Source: an uncultured Litoreibacter sp. (lineage in GTDB: Bacteria; Pseudomonadota; Alphaproteobacteria; Rhodobacterales; Rhodobacteraceae). Taken from it: 64,000 nt of DNA. The stretch spans positions 868,001 through 932,000 of the forward strand of contig CANNGL010000001.1 of assembly GCA_947504205.1 (NCBI GenBank), written 5' to 3'. A program made the position numbers and the translations under genes. How positions within the stretch are numbered: position 1 is the stretch's first letter; the number at the start of each line of letters is the position of its first letter. Shown piece by piece: positions 45,280-54,656 of the stretch. The notes under the pieces were generated by a model. That model was not told the origin of the DNA. It saw only the letters and a program-made list of their open reading frames with translations, and did not search any database.

Positions 45280-45875
45280 AGATCGCGGCGGTTCTTCTGG
45301 CTGCTGGCGCATCCTCCCGAATGGGCAGACGTGACAAACTGATGGAACCGGTGCGAGGCCGCCCGCTCCTGCAAGACCGGGTCCGAATGATGATGGACGC
45401 GCCGATTGATCTGACGATTGTTGTGCTGCCGCCTGACAAGCCCGAGCGTAACGCGGCTCTCGCTGAGCAAGACGTGCAATGCGTAGTCAACGACAAAGCC
45501 ACCAGCGGCATGGCGTCTTCAATCCAAATCGGCCTCGCCGCGGTTCCACATGATTGCCTTGGTGCGGTAATAATGCCTGCGGATATGCCTAATATAACGG
45601 CCGACCATATTGCCTTGATGATCGCGACCTTCGCAGAAAATCCCACCAAGCTGCTGCGGGCCGCCGGACCCGTCGGCAAAGCCAAAAGTCCCGCACTGAT
45701 CCCGCGCGATCTGTTTCCTGCCTTCGAGGCTTTGTCAGGGGATCAGGGCGGTCGCGCGCTGATGGCGCAATTCGCGGATCGCACTGAGGTTATCCCCCTT
45801 GATGGCACCGACCCCACGCTGGATCTCGACACGCCCGAGGACTGGGCGGCATGGCAGGCCTCGCAAACGCGTTGA
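45276..45875 (+). CDS. MobA-like NTP transferase (molybdenum cofactor type)
   Basis: 199 residues from TTG (45276) overlapping the SMR stop. The nucleotide-binding N-terminus is AAVLLAAGASSRMGRRDKLMEPVRGRPLL, followed by VIMPADMPNITADHI and the C-terminal LDLDTPEDWAAW. This fits MobA/MocA proteins, which attach GMP or CMP to molybdopterin, but related enzymes act on other sugars. No partner gene is adjacent. Confidence 0.85.
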   Translation: MKIAAVLLAAGASSRMGRRDKLMEPVRGRPLLQDRVRMMMDAPIDLTIVVLPPDKPERNAALAEQDVQCVVNDKATSGMASSIQIGLAAVPHDCLGAVIMPADMPNITADHIALMIATFAENPTKLLRAAGPVGKAKSPALIPRDLFPAFEALSGDQGGRALMAQFADRTEVIPLDGTDPTLDLDTPEDWAAWQASQTR

Positions 45876-45884
45876 CACAAAAAA

Positions 45885-45911
45885 CAAGGCCGCGCACGAA
45901 GCGCGGCCTTG
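45885..45911 (-). terminator. Rho-independent terminator of the RTX-Hint gene
   Basis: An 11-bp stem CAAGGCCGCGC / GCGCGGCCTTG with a 5-nt loop; on the minus strand it is followed by TTTTTTGTG. It serves the RTX-Hint gene ending at 45970, and may also stop the converging SMR/MobA transcripts. Confidence 0.88.
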
Positions 45912-45969
45912 TCTCACTTATTACCCAGTTCCCACCACTCACTAAACAGGTCGATAAGTGTGCTGCATT

Positions 45970-48921
45970 CTATTTGAAGAGCATCTTCGCCTCGTGCTTC
46001 TTCAAGGTCAGGCGCGCTGACGCATAGGCCTCACGCCCGCGCTTGCCCTGAAGTTCAGGGAAGAGTTCGAAAATCTCGTTGCGCTGTGCGTTGCCCAAAC
46101 CTTTCAGAGAATAGTCTCCGGGCTGGAAGCTTTCCGTCCAAGCGCCGTTCGACAACACAACCTCGTGGTTGGCAAACATGAAGTGGATATAGGTGATCCC
46201 CACCGATTGGATGGACAACACCCCTTCGCTCGGGTTGATCAGGTGCTTGGCTGAGACCAGCACTTCGTTGTCGTCGAAATACAGCGGCACGCGGTCGTTG
46301 TTGACCAGCATCCGATGGTTCGGGCTGACCAACATGTCGCGCTCTGGCAGGCCATTTCCGAGCGATCCCTGCCGGATCAGAACCGGTTGCAAATGCGGGT
46401 TATTGCGCAATACACGGCCATCCATGCGCTTGGCCCCAATCCAGCGGATTTCCTGAATGCCATTGTCACGGGTGATGACCTTGTCGCCCACTTCAAGATC
46501 CTCAACGAGCATCTCTCCACGTGGCGTCGCAATGGAGGTTCCAGGGGTAAAACAGGGCACTATGTTCTCAATTTCACTGAAGTTAAGGGTTCCGATGACG
46601 TTGCCGCCAACACCATCGAGGAATTCGACCGTTCCGGAGGTACTGTCTCCGTCCGCATCAAGGGTCTGGTTGACGATGCGCAATGGTCCGGCGCCGGTCA
46701 GATCAAGCGTGTCGACATCGATCCCATCGGTCGAGCCGTCGATCACATCTCCGATGCCGTCCTCTGCACTGGTAACAAAGAAGGTGTCCTGATCCGCGCC
46801 GCCGGTCATGGTATCGGATCCTTGACCACCGATCAGTGTGTCGTCGCCCGTCCCACCGCCGATCTCGTCATCATCAAAACCACCGTCCAGAAAGTCATTG
46901 CCTGCGTCACCGTTGAGCGTGTCGTCATCATCGGCACCGAACACGACGTCATCACCAGCACCCGCATTGACCAGATCCTGACCATTATTCGGGCGGAGAT
47001 CCGGGCTGAAACCACCCGTATCCTCATCAGTGATGTCGAGGTTGTCCGGGAAACCCAAATCCGGGTCGATCCCGGCATAGATGGTGTCATTGCCGTCGCC
47101 ACCATCAATCGTGTCAGAGCCTTCGCCCCCAACGATCCTGTCATCACCATCGCCGCCATCGATCTCGTCGGCATCAATGCCGCCATCGATGACGTCATTG
47201 CCGGTGCCCCCGCTGATTGTATCGGCATCATCGCCGGTGCTGATCGTATCATTGCCCGCGCCGCCAGAGACCAGATCGCGGTCATTCTCAGGATCATCAT
47301 CGGCGGGATACAGTCCGGGATAATCGATATCGGGTTGGGTCGCCTCCTCTGCCCCGGTCGTGATCAGATCGTCCCCGTCATTGCCCTCAACGACATCCTG
47401 ACCAAACCCGGCATCGATGGTGTCGGCACCCATACCGCCAACCAGCGTGTCATCACCAGCACCGCCATCAAGGCTATCGTCACCTTCTTCGCCATAAAGC
47501 TGGTCGTCGCCTTCGCCTCCGATCAACGTGTCGTTGCCCGGCGCGCCGTCATCCACCACGGGCACATCAAAGAAAACATCCGTGACATTGATGCCGGAAT
47601 TATCTGGCCCATTCTGGTCGTGGACAATCACAATCCGCGCAACGGGGCCAGCAATTGATACCAGCGTAGAATAATCCGGTGATGTATCGGCGGCATACCC
47701 GCCATTGCTGTCAATCGTGCCTGCCGTGGCATTCGTCGTGACTAAGCTGCCGCCCTCAAGGGCTACGTCTATTCGATTGCCATCAGCATCGAACGCTCTG
47801 ACACGAACGAACCCGTCGCCATCGACATCATTGATCCGGAAGGAGACGTTCTGCACCTCATCCGAGAAGTCGAGACGATACTTGGCAGACCCGGCATCAC
47901 CATTGGTAACCGAGTAGAGCGAGCTTTCGTCATTGATGCTTTCATCACCGGACTCGATGCCATCAATATTCTGGTCGTCGCTTTCAAATTCCGTGTCGGC
48001 AGAGCCGTTTTCACGCAGAATCCTGAAACTGACATCAACGCTGCCAGTGTTCTGGGTAAACCCGTCAAGGTCCTGACCATTGCCGACGCCTTGCTCTGAC
48101 CAGTTCAGACTTTCGCGGGTCATGGAGCCCGCGCCAGCGCCGCCATAGTTGCTGTCCCCGAACACGATGTCATTGCCATCGCCGCCTTCGACCACGTCAT
48201 TGCCGCTGCCGGCATAGATTTCATCATCCGCGTCACCAGCTTTGATGGTGTCGTCACCACCCAACGCGTCTACGATGTCATCATTGCCCTCTTCGCCGGG
48301 CAGGATCGCATCGAGATTGTCGATCTGATCGCCCTCCGGGTCACCGAGATAGCTGGTATCGATCAGCTCAGCCTCATTGGTGCCGTCGACCACGCCATCG
48401 CCAATCGGCGCTGCGCTGTCAGGCGTGCAATAGCAGAGGTTATCAATTGCGCCTGATCCCGTGAGGTTGACCTCCATCCGGGCCACGCCCTCGAAGGGCT
48501 CTCCTGTTGCGGGATCGGTCAACCAGACCGTGCCCTGACCGTTATTGCCAGTCACGGGAATATCGACAGTCCCAAGCAGGGCGCCGCTCTCGTCGAACAA
48601 GTTAACGCAGCCGCCAGCCTCTTCAATATCAAGCACGTTGAAATTGATGACTTCGCTGGGATCGGCAAAGTCGAATACAAAGGCTCCGCCCGACGCGTTG
48701 TCATCCGGGTCGCTGCTGTCTCCATCTTCCGACAGGATCAGAACATTGCCCAGATTGCCGGTCGCAAGGTCGCTGTCCCCTCCTGTTGGATGGGCGGTGT
48801 CGAACACCATGGGGGGCGTATGCGGATTAGTGGAACTTATCGTTACACCATCGGTGACAAACTGATCTTCGACGAACTCCCCAGCTCCAAGATCATTAAA
48901 CGTCAGCAGCACATTGGGCAT
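45970..48921 (-). CDS. Large secreted RTX-repeat protein with C-terminal Hint domain
   Basis: 983 residues. An N-terminal non-repeat domain (about 1-185, with clustered Cys in LCYC and CVNLF), then many glycine/aspartate-rich calcium repeats of the GGxGxD type (about 200-770, for example GGEGDDQLYGEEGDDSLDGG and GGDGDDRIVGGEGSD), and a Hint domain (790-983) opening CFTPGTSIATPRGEML with SPNHRMLV. RTX proteins are normally exported by type I secretion and Hint domains can self-cleave. No transporter genes are adjacent. Coupled self-processing after export is likely but inferred. The antisense strand of the repeats carries long open frames which are artefacts. Confidence 0.93.
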   Translation of the reverse strand: MPNVLLTFNDLGAGEFVEDQFVTDGVTISSTNPHTPPMVFDTAHPTGGDSDLATGNLGNVLILSEDGDSSDPDDNASGGAFVFDFADPSEVINFNVLDIEEAGGCVNLFDESGALLGTVDIPVTGNNGQGTVWLTDPATGEPFEGVARMEVNLTGSGAIDNLCYCTPDSAAPIGDGVVDGTNEAELIDTSYLGDPEGDQIDNLDAILPGEEGNDDIVDALGGDDTIKAGDADDEIYAGSGNDVVEGGDGNDIVFGDSNYGGAGAGSMTRESLNWSEQGVGNGQDLDGFTQNTGSVDVSFRILRENGSADTEFESDDQNIDGIESGDESINDESSLYSVTNGDAGSAKYRLDFSDEVQNVSFRINDVDGDGFVRVRAFDADGNRIDVALEGGSLVTTNATAGTIDSNGGYAADTSPDYSTLVSIAGPVARIVIVHDQNGPDNSGINVTDVFFDVPVVDDGAPGNDTLIGGEGDDQLYGEEGDDSLDGGAGDDTLVGGMGADTIDAGFGQDVVEGNDGDDLITTGAEEATQPDIDYPGLYPADDDPENDRDLVSGGAGNDTISTGDDADTISGGTGNDVIDGGIDADEIDGGDGDDRIVGGEGSDTIDGGDGNDTIYAGIDPDLGFPDNLDITDEDTGGFSPDLRPNNGQDLVNAGAGDDVVFGADDDDTLNGDAGNDFLDGGFDDDEIGGGTGDDTLIGGQGSDTMTGGADQDTFFVTSAEDGIGDVIDGSTDGIDVDTLDLTGAGPLRIVNQTLDADGDSTSGTVEFLDGVGGNVIGTLNFSEIENIVPCFTPGTSIATPRGEMLVEDLEVGDKVITRDNGIQEIRWIGAKRMDGRVLRNNPHLQPVLIRQGSLGNGLPERDMLVSPNHRMLVNNDRVPLYFDDNEVLVSAKHLINPSEGVLSIQSVGITYIHFMFANHEVVLSNGAWTESFQPGDYSLKGLGNAQRNEIFELFPELQGKRGREAYASARLTLKKHEAKMLFK

Positions 48922-49847
48922 CTACATCTCCAGAACCCCTCCGCGCCCGACCGATACTACGGTCTGGAGAGATCCAGCTTCCTACACACACGCTTGCACT
49001 TTCACCTCACGCCGTCTGGACCGTTTCTGATCATTGGCCACGACGTCGGCGCGATTTCAAATATGCAAACGACACACTAAACACAGTCCGTTCCCAAACC
49101 CATTGGCAGTGATGACACCAAAAATTGCGGGCGCTGAAAACTCGTGTGCCGATTAGTCCGGGAGATTGGGCAAAGCCTGAGTGAAGGCTGTATGAGACAA
49201 GCGGCTTGGTGTCCCAAGCGCGCTTAAACGTCACTCCCAATCCCGTATCAGCAGCAGATACGTTATCAAGCGACCGCCCCCATGGCCTATGTCGTCACCC
49301 CCAGATGGGCTTTTGCTAAGGTAGCCAATGGCTGAAATCACAGGAAGTAAAAAATGTGCTCCATCTCCAAAAAAATATGTGATCTTCAGGGCCTTGCGCC
49401 GCAAGAATTACTTGTGAAGATGGCTCTCCGTCTGAACGGCATCTAGAAGTTTCACAGCCCGCCGGTTACTTCACCGGCTCAGGTCGCGGCCCAACCACAG
49501 CGGTCTTTCTTCAATGAAATCAGATTTATGGCGCGTGTTCCCCATGTGGAAAAATTGGCAAAAATTGGGTCTCTACTTACCTCCCAATCTGCCCACCTAA
49601 ACCGCTCCAAAATCTGGGAGAAAAGTTTACCCAATCTGGGTTTGGAAAATTTAACCAAAAACTTCGTTTTTCGGTCGGCGAAAACAATGCGCGAAGAACA
49701 TACAAATTGTTGAGCAATTGACAGGCATTCTTGCCAAATTCGATTCGAAACGCCTCGATCTCAAATCTTCAATGGTGGAATCACTTACCCTGAGTGAGGT
49801 ACCATGAAACGCGATGCCTGCGCCGGTTCTGCGAAGAGAACGCGCGA
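48922..49847. other. Gene-poor 0.9-kb stretch before tRNA-Leu
   Basis: No supportable gene except a possible 30-residue frame at 49354. The stretch has locally A/T-rich segments (about 49520-49720) and several small inverted repeats: AAGCGGCTTGG / CCAAGCGCGCTT near 49199-49226 (one bulge), GCCGGT / ACCGGC (49461-49478) and ACCCA / TGGGT near 49630. I see no transposase remnant or integrase. The position beside a tRNA gene makes a decayed insertion possible, but no attachment repeat is visible. Confidence 0.5.
49354..49446 (+). CDS. Possible 30-residue small protein
   Basis: MCSISKKICDLQGLAPQEL and 11 more residues, with AGGAAG about 7 nt before the ATG. The sequence has two cysteines and a hydrophobic/basic end. 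No family is recognised, and a frame this short can occur by chance in a non-coding region. Listed only because the ribosome site is good. Confidence 0.2.
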   Translation: MCSISKKICDLQGLAPQELLVKMALRLNGI

Positions 49848-49932
49848 TGGTACCCGAGGCCGGACTCGAACCGGCAAGCCTTGCGGCGGGGGATTTTGAA
49901 TCCCCTGCGTCTACCAATTCCGCCACTCGGGC
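49848..49932 (-). tRNA. tRNA-Leu (anticodon CAA)
   Basis: 85 nt including encoded CCA. Acceptor GCCCGAG / CTCGGGT (one G-U), anticodon loop TTCAAAA with CAA, a long variable arm typical of class II tRNAs, and a T-arm GGTTCGAGTCC. Confidence 0.97.
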
Positions 49933-50100
49933 ACGAGAAAGCAGAAAACGTGGAATGTGTTTTTCTGCTGGCGCGAGAGTGGGCATACCCAAGCCCGACC
50001 AAGACGTCAATTCGCATAAATCCGTTGGAGCAAGTTTTTAGTAAACTGACCTCGGGTCTGGTGCGTATCTAATGTATAAAGGCAACGAGGGAGAGAGATC

Positions 50101-50625
50101 ATGACACGACTGCTTGTGCTCATCGGCGCGCTACTGACGGTGGCTTTGCCCCTTCACGCCTTCACATTCAAGAATATTGACGGCGGCCTTCATGACCTTG
50201 ATCAGTGGCGCGGCCAGCCTGTTCTGGTGGTCAACACCGCGTCGCAATGCGCCTTCACCCGCCAATACGATGAGTTACAGGCCCTGCAAGATCGCTACGG
50301 GCTGAACAAACTCGTCGTGCTGACGGTGCCAAGTGATGATTTCAATCAGGAACTGGCCACGGAGGATCAGGTCAAGGAATTCTGCGCGATCAATTTCAAT
50401 CTGACGCTGCCCATGACGGAGATCACATCAGTTCGAGGCCGCGACGCCCATCCCTTCTACGCATGGGTTCGCAAGACCTCCGGCTTCGAGCCGCGTTGGA
50501 ATTTCAACAAGGTTCTGTTGAATGCCGATGGCAAGGTACTTGCGACCTATGGCTCGAATGCAAAACCGCTCGGCCGCCAAATCACGCGCCAGATCGATAG
50601 AGCCATAAAGGATGCGGGCAGTTAA
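50101..50625 (+). CDS. Exported glutathione peroxidase family protein
   Basis: 174 residues with a signal peptide (LLVLIGALLTVALPLHA). The peroxidatic Cys is in NTASQCAFTRQYDELQALQ, and WNFNKVLLNADGKVLATYG completes the fold; the Gln and Trp of the catalytic triad are in place. It is a thiol peroxidase for hydroperoxides acting in the periplasm. Its stop overlaps that of the converging zinc peptidase by 4 bp. Confidence 0.92.
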   Translation: MTRLLVLIGALLTVALPLHAFTFKNIDGGLHDLDQWRGQPVLVVNTASQCAFTRQYDELQALQDRYGLNKLVVLTVPSDDFNQELATEDQVKEFCAINFNLTLPMTEITSVRGRDAHPFYAWVRKTSGFEPRWNFNKVLLNADGKVLATYGSNAKPLGRQITRQIDRAIKDAGS

Positions 50626-51482
50626 AGACGCGCCGCACTGAACGTGTCACAAGCCTGAATACGTGGATCTTTATAGCCGGTCGCGAACCAACGCTGCCTC
50701 TGCTCGGACGTGCCATGGGTAAACGTATGCGGGTTTGGCCGTCGCCCGGCATTGCGTTGCAGGGTATCGTCGCCAATCTGCTTTGCAGCGTTCACAGCTT
50801 CCTCGAGATCACCGTTCTCAAGGGACGCAAACCGGGCCTGCGCATAACGCGCCCAGAGGCCGGACAAACAATCCGCCTGCAATTCGATCCGCACAGAGAT
50901 TGCGTTGCTCTCGGCCTGACTGACCTGTCGACGGATGCGATTGGCCTGGGCCAGAATGCCAAGTTCGTTTTGAACGTGGTGAGCGATTTCATGAGCGACC
51001 ACATAGGCGGCGGCAAAATCGCCGCTAGCCCCAAGCTTGCGTGACATTGTCACGAAGAAATCCGTGTCGAGATAGGCCTTCTTGTCAACCGGGCAGTAGA
51101 ACGGACCGGAAGCACCGTTCGCCCCGCCACATGGGCTTTGTGTTGCATCCTTGAACAGAACCAGCGTTGCGGGATTGTATGTCTCGCCCACTTGCTCACG
51201 AAAGACTTCGGCCCAGACCTCTTCAGTATCAGCAAGAACCACAGAGACAAACTGACCCGCCTGTTTATCTGCTTCGGTGATCTCGACATTCTCGGAGCTC
51301 GTCACCTGACCACCCAAGGGCCCGTTGCCCTGCAACAAAGGTGTGACGTCAATTCCCAGAAAATACCCGATCACGAGGACCGCAACGAGACCAAGACCAC
51401 CTATGCCGCCAGCTTTTCCGACAGATCGCTGGCCGCGCCTGTCCTCGATATTGCGGCTTCCTCGGCGCCCTTTCCACTGCAT
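50622..51482 (-). CDS. Neutral zinc metallopeptidase family protein
   Basis: 286 residues from ATG (51482) with AGGA upstream; a longer frame from 51596 lacks support. A membrane helix at about 25-47 (VGKAGGIGGLGLVAVLVIGYFLG) anchors a periplasmic domain with the zinc motif VAHEIAHHVQNELG. The C-terminal PNPHTFTHGTSEQRQRWFATGYKD is the family signature of YpfJ-type putative metallopeptidases. Substrate unknown. Confidence 0.92.
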   Translation of the reverse strand: MQWKGRRGSRNIEDRRGQRSVGKAGGIGGLGLVAVLVIGYFLGIDVTPLLQGNGPLGGQVTSSENVEITEADKQAGQFVSVVLADTEEVWAEVFREQVGETYNPATLVLFKDATQSPCGGANGASGPFYCPVDKKAYLDTDFFVTMSRKLGASGDFAAAYVVAHEIAHHVQNELGILAQANRIRRQVSQAESNAISVRIELQADCLSGLWARYAQARFASLENGDLEEAVNAAKQIGDDTLQRNAGRRPNPHTFTHGTSEQRQRWFATGYKDPRIQACDTFSAARL

Positions 51483-51551
51483 GGTGTGATCCTCACTCTT
51501 GACCAGGGACAGGCCCCTGTGCTGCATACCATCAAAACGACGAGTGAGCAG

Positions 51552-52130
51552 ATGATCAAGCGACTTTATGACTGGACCATGGGTCTGGCCGAACATCGGT
51601 ACGCCCTTGCGGCGCTTGCAGTGGTATCATTTGCCGAAAGTTCCGTATTTCCCATTCCTCCCGACATCCTGATGATCCCGATGATCCTGGCCACACCCCA
51701 CCGGGCCTTTCTGATTGCCTTTGTGGCCTTGGCCTCCTCGGTTCTTGGTGGTCTGCTGGGGTATGCCATCGGCGCACTCGCCTTCGAGGGGATTGGCCAG
51801 CCAATTCTGGCAATGCTGGGCAAGGGCGAGGCCGCTTTGGAATTCAACACGCGCTTCAATGATCTTGGGTTCTGGCCAGTTCTGATCGCAGGCCTGACCC
51901 CGTTTCCGTATAAAGTCATCACAATCATGTCGGGTTGGACCGGGATGCCACTGGCCACATTCATCATAACCTCGATCGTGGCGCGGGGCCTGCGGTTCTT
52001 CATCCTTGCGGCACTCCTGTGGAAGTTCGGCGCGCCGATCAAAGGCTGGATTGAACGCCGCTTCGGATTGGCGACCATTCTTTTTGTCGCATTGCTTTTG
52101 GGCGGATTTGGGTTGATCCGCTTCTTATGA
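51552..52130 (+). CDS. YqaA/DedA-family (VTT) membrane protein
   Basis: 192 residues from ATG (51552); a long frame from 51138 is antisense to the peptidase gene and not used. Helices include ALAALAVVSFAESSVFPIPPDILMIPMILATP and LIAFVALASSVLGGLLGYAIGALAF, matching VTT-domain proteins linked to lipid scrambling or membrane stress. ATGA overlap with dsbB downstream. Confidence 0.88.
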   Translation: MIKRLYDWTMGLAEHRYALAALAVVSFAESSVFPIPPDILMIPMILATPHRAFLIAFVALASSVLGGLLGYAIGALAFEGIGQPILAMLGKGEAALEFNTRFNDLGFWPVLIAGLTPFPYKVITIMSGWTGMPLATFIITSIVARGLRFFILAALLWKFGAPIKGWIERRFGLATILFVALLLGGFGLIRFL

Positions 52131-52582
52131 CTGCGCAACGCATAGCTTTGGCTGCCGCCGCGGGTTCGGCTTTTCTTCTCGCCGGAGCCTTCCTCTTTCA
52201 GCAACTGGGATACGCCCCGTGCAAGATGTGCCTGTGGCAGCGCTGGCCCCATGCGATTGCGATTATGTGCGGCATCGCGATCCTGTTGATCCCTGCTCGC
52301 ATCCTGATGGCATTGGGCGCCGTGGCAACCGCTGTCACAGCGGGTCTTGGGATTTTCCACGTCGGCGTCGAGCAGAAATGGTGGGACGGCCCATCTGACT
52401 GCACGGGCAGCGGTTTGGGCTCGCTGTCTGGCGCTGATCTGCTATCGACTGACACGCTCGACAAGATCGTCATGTGTGACGAAATCGCCTGGTCTCTGAT
52501 GGGGATATCCATGCCCGGCTGGAACGCGATCTTTTCGCTCATTCTTTGCGCGATGTGGATCGCGGCGTTCAGACGCGCCTGA
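52127..52582 (+). CDS. Disulfide bond formation protein DsbB
   Basis: 151 residues, four helices. First redox pair in YAPCKMCLWQRWPHAIAI and a second pair of cysteines in the periplasmic loop (SDCTGSG and KIVMCDEIAW). It reoxidises DsbA by passing electrons to quinone. The start is coupled to the VTT protein by ATGA. The position suggests a small envelope-related operon. Confidence 0.92.
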   Translation: MTAQRIALAAAAGSAFLLAGAFLFQQLGYAPCKMCLWQRWPHAIAIMCGIAILLIPARILMALGAVATAVTAGLGIFHVGVEQKWWDGPSDCTGSGLGSLSGADLLSTDTLDKIVMCDEIAWSLMGISMPGWNAIFSLILCAMWIAAFRRA

Positions 52583-52596
52583 CCCTTGAACTGTTT

Positions 52597-53766
52597 CTAG
52601 GCCTCACGCGCGGGCTGCGCCGTTTCTACAAGACGTGCGAAGAATGACGCCCCGACAGGTGCCACATCATCATTGAAATTATAGGCTGAGTGGTGAAGTC
52701 CTGCACCCTCCCCCTGCCCCAGAAACAGGTAAGCGCCCGGTCGGCTTTCGAGCATATAGGCAAAATCCTCCGCGCCCATTTCGCGCCCGCGATCCGCATC
52801 GACCCGCGTCTCTCCAACAACCTGGCGCGCAACATTGGCGGCGAACGCTGTTGGCCCTTCATGGTTGACCGTCGCCGGATAACCCCGGTCATAGACCAGC
52901 CGCGCCTCCACATCGTAAGCCGCCGCATGGCCCGACACCAAGGCGTCTAGTCGCTGTTCGACCATATCCTGCACGTCCTTGTCGAACGTGCGGACCGTGC
53001 CGCAGATATATGCGTCGTCGGGGATGATGTTATCGGCGGTGCCAGTGTGAATTTGCGTGACCGAGACCACCACATCCTGGCGCCCGTCATGATTGCGGCT
53101 GACAATCGTTTGCACCCCTTGGGCAATGGCGACTGCGGCAATCACCGGATCCTTGGTGTCTTGTGGATAGGCTCCATGCCCGCCGACGCCTTTGATGAAT
53201 ATCTCAAACGTATCGACCGCGGCCATGATCGGGCCGGGTGTGGTGTAGAAGCTTCCTTCATCAGCGCCCGGCGTGTTGTGCAGCGCAAAGACCTCCGAGA
53301 TATCGAACCGGTCCATGATCCCTTCTTCGACCATAACACCCGCGCCGCCCCCACCTTCTTCGGCAGGCTGGAAGATCAGCGCCACACGACCGGCAAAGTT
53401 GCGTGTCTCCGCCAGATAGCGCGCAGCCCCCAACAGCATGGTTGTATGACCGTCATGACCGCAGGCATGCATCTTCCCCGGCGTTTCGGACGCATAATCC
53501 AGACCAGTGGTTTCGGTCATCGGCAGGGCATCCATGTCGGCCCGCAATCCGATAGTGGGTCCAGGGCCCCTGCCCTCGATAATCGCGACCACACCCGTCT
53601 GTGCAATCCCTTCGTGGATATCATCCACACCAAATTCCTTCAGACGTTCCACCACGTAACTGGCCGTCTTATGGCACTCAAACTGAAGTTCGGGATTGCG
53701 GTGCAACCAACGTCGCCAAGTCTTCATGTCATCCGCAAAATCGGCAATTCGGTTGATGACTGGCAT
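52597..53766 (-). CDS. M20 family amidohydrolase (hippurate hydrolase type)
   Basis: 389 residues from ATG (53766) with GAGGG about 9 nt upstream; longer starts at 53775 and 53826 lack a good ribosome site or overlap mazG. Zinc-binding motifs HACGHDGHTTMLLGAARYLA and FQPAEEGGGGAGVMVEEG, then GAEDFAYMLE. It hydrolyses N-acyl amino acids or similar amides in the cytoplasm; exact substrate unknown. Divergent from mazG. Confidence 0.92.
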   Translation of the reverse strand: MPVINRIADFADDMKTWRRWLHRNPELQFECHKTASYVVERLKEFGVDDIHEGIAQTGVVAIIEGRGPGPTIGLRADMDALPMTETTGLDYASETPGKMHACGHDGHTTMLLGAARYLAETRNFAGRVALIFQPAEEGGGGAGVMVEEGIMDRFDISEVFALHNTPGADEGSFYTTPGPIMAAVDTFEIFIKGVGGHGAYPQDTKDPVIAAVAIAQGVQTIVSRNHDGRQDVVVSVTQIHTGTADNIIPDDAYICGTVRTFDKDVQDMVEQRLDALVSGHAAAYDVEARLVYDRGYPATVNHEGPTAFAANVARQVVGETRVDADRGREMGAEDFAYMLESRPGAYLFLGQGEGAGLHHSAYNFNDDVAPVGASFFARLVETAQPAREA

Positions 53767-53825
53767 CTGTCTCATCCCTCTGGTTAGGTGCAGTTCAGAC
53801 CTTAGCCAAAAGCTGGAGCCGCGCA

Positions 53826-54635
53826 ATGACAGACCTCCACCAAGATGCCTCGCGTCCGATGGATCGCCTGCTGGAAATCATGCGACGACTGCGCGACCCG
53901 AAGTCAGGTTGCCCATGGGATATCGAGCAAAGCTTCGAGACGATCGCACCATATACGATCGAAGAGGCCTATGAGGTCGCAGACGCGATAGAGCGCGAAG
54001 ACTGGGCTGAGCTCGAAGGTGAGTTGGGTGATCTACTGCTGCAAACTGTGTATCACACCCAGATCGGCCAGGAGGCCGGGCATTTCGACTTTGCGTCCGT
54101 CGCGAACGCGATTTCCGACAAGATGGTGGCGCGACACCCTCATGTGTTTGGTGATGAGAACCGCAACAAATCAGCCGACCAGCAGACCGCGGATTGGGAA
54201 GCGATCAAGGCCGCGGAACGGGCGGGCAAACAGCAAAGCGGCACACTCGATGGTGTTGCACGAAACCTGCCTGCGCTCACAGGCGCGGTGAAACTGCAAA
54301 AGCGCGCGGCTCGCGTGGGGTTCGACTGGCCGTCTACAGATCAGGTGCTCGACAAGCTCGTTGAAGAAACCCGCGAATTGACCGAAGCGCGCGACACCCT
54401 CACTCAAACCGAAATCACCGAGGAATTTGGCGATCTTCTGTTTGTCATGGCCAATCTCGCGCGGCATCTGAAAGTAGACCCGGAGGAAGCGCTCCGCGCC
54501 GCCAACTCCAAATTCACGCGCCGCTTTCAACAGGTCGAGGCGAAGCTGGCCCAAACCGGCAAACATCCCACGCAAAGCACGCTGGAAGAGATGGACAGCC
54601 TGTGGGATACGGTCAAAGCCGAAGAACGGCAGTGA
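53826..54635 (+). CDS. mazG: Nucleoside triphosphate pyrophosphohydrolase MazG
   Basis: 269 residues with two MazG domains: GCPWDIEQSFETIAPYTIEEAYEVADAIE with ELGDLLLQTVYHTQIGQEAGHF, and a second with LVEETRELTEARDT and EFGDLLFVMANLARHL. It cleaves NTPs, including (p)ppGpp-related and damaged nucleotides, to NMPs. Divergent start 59 bp from the M20 gene. Confidence 0.94.
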   Translation: MTDLHQDASRPMDRLLEIMRRLRDPKSGCPWDIEQSFETIAPYTIEEAYEVADAIEREDWAELEGELGDLLLQTVYHTQIGQEAGHFDFASVANAISDKMVARHPHVFGDENRNKSADQQTADWEAIKAAERAGKQQSGTLDGVARNLPALTGAVKLQKRAARVGFDWPSTDQVLDKLVEETRELTEARDTLTQTEITEEFGDLLFVMANLARHLKVDPEEALRAANSKFTRRFQQVEAKLAQTGKHPTQSTLEEMDSLWDTVKAEERQ

Positions 54636-54656
54636 CCCGCGAACCATCAATGCCGC

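Noticed and set aside
46315-47658. Long open frame of about 447 codons on the plus strand opposite the RTX repeats
   Set aside because: It mirrors the repetitive GGxGxD codons of the real gene, its protein is low-complexity with no family likeness, and it lacks a ribosome site.
49031-49713. Short frames at 49031-49240 (minus) and 49528-49713 (plus)
   Set aside because: Unrecognised products in a non-coding, A/T-rich zone without good ribosome sites.
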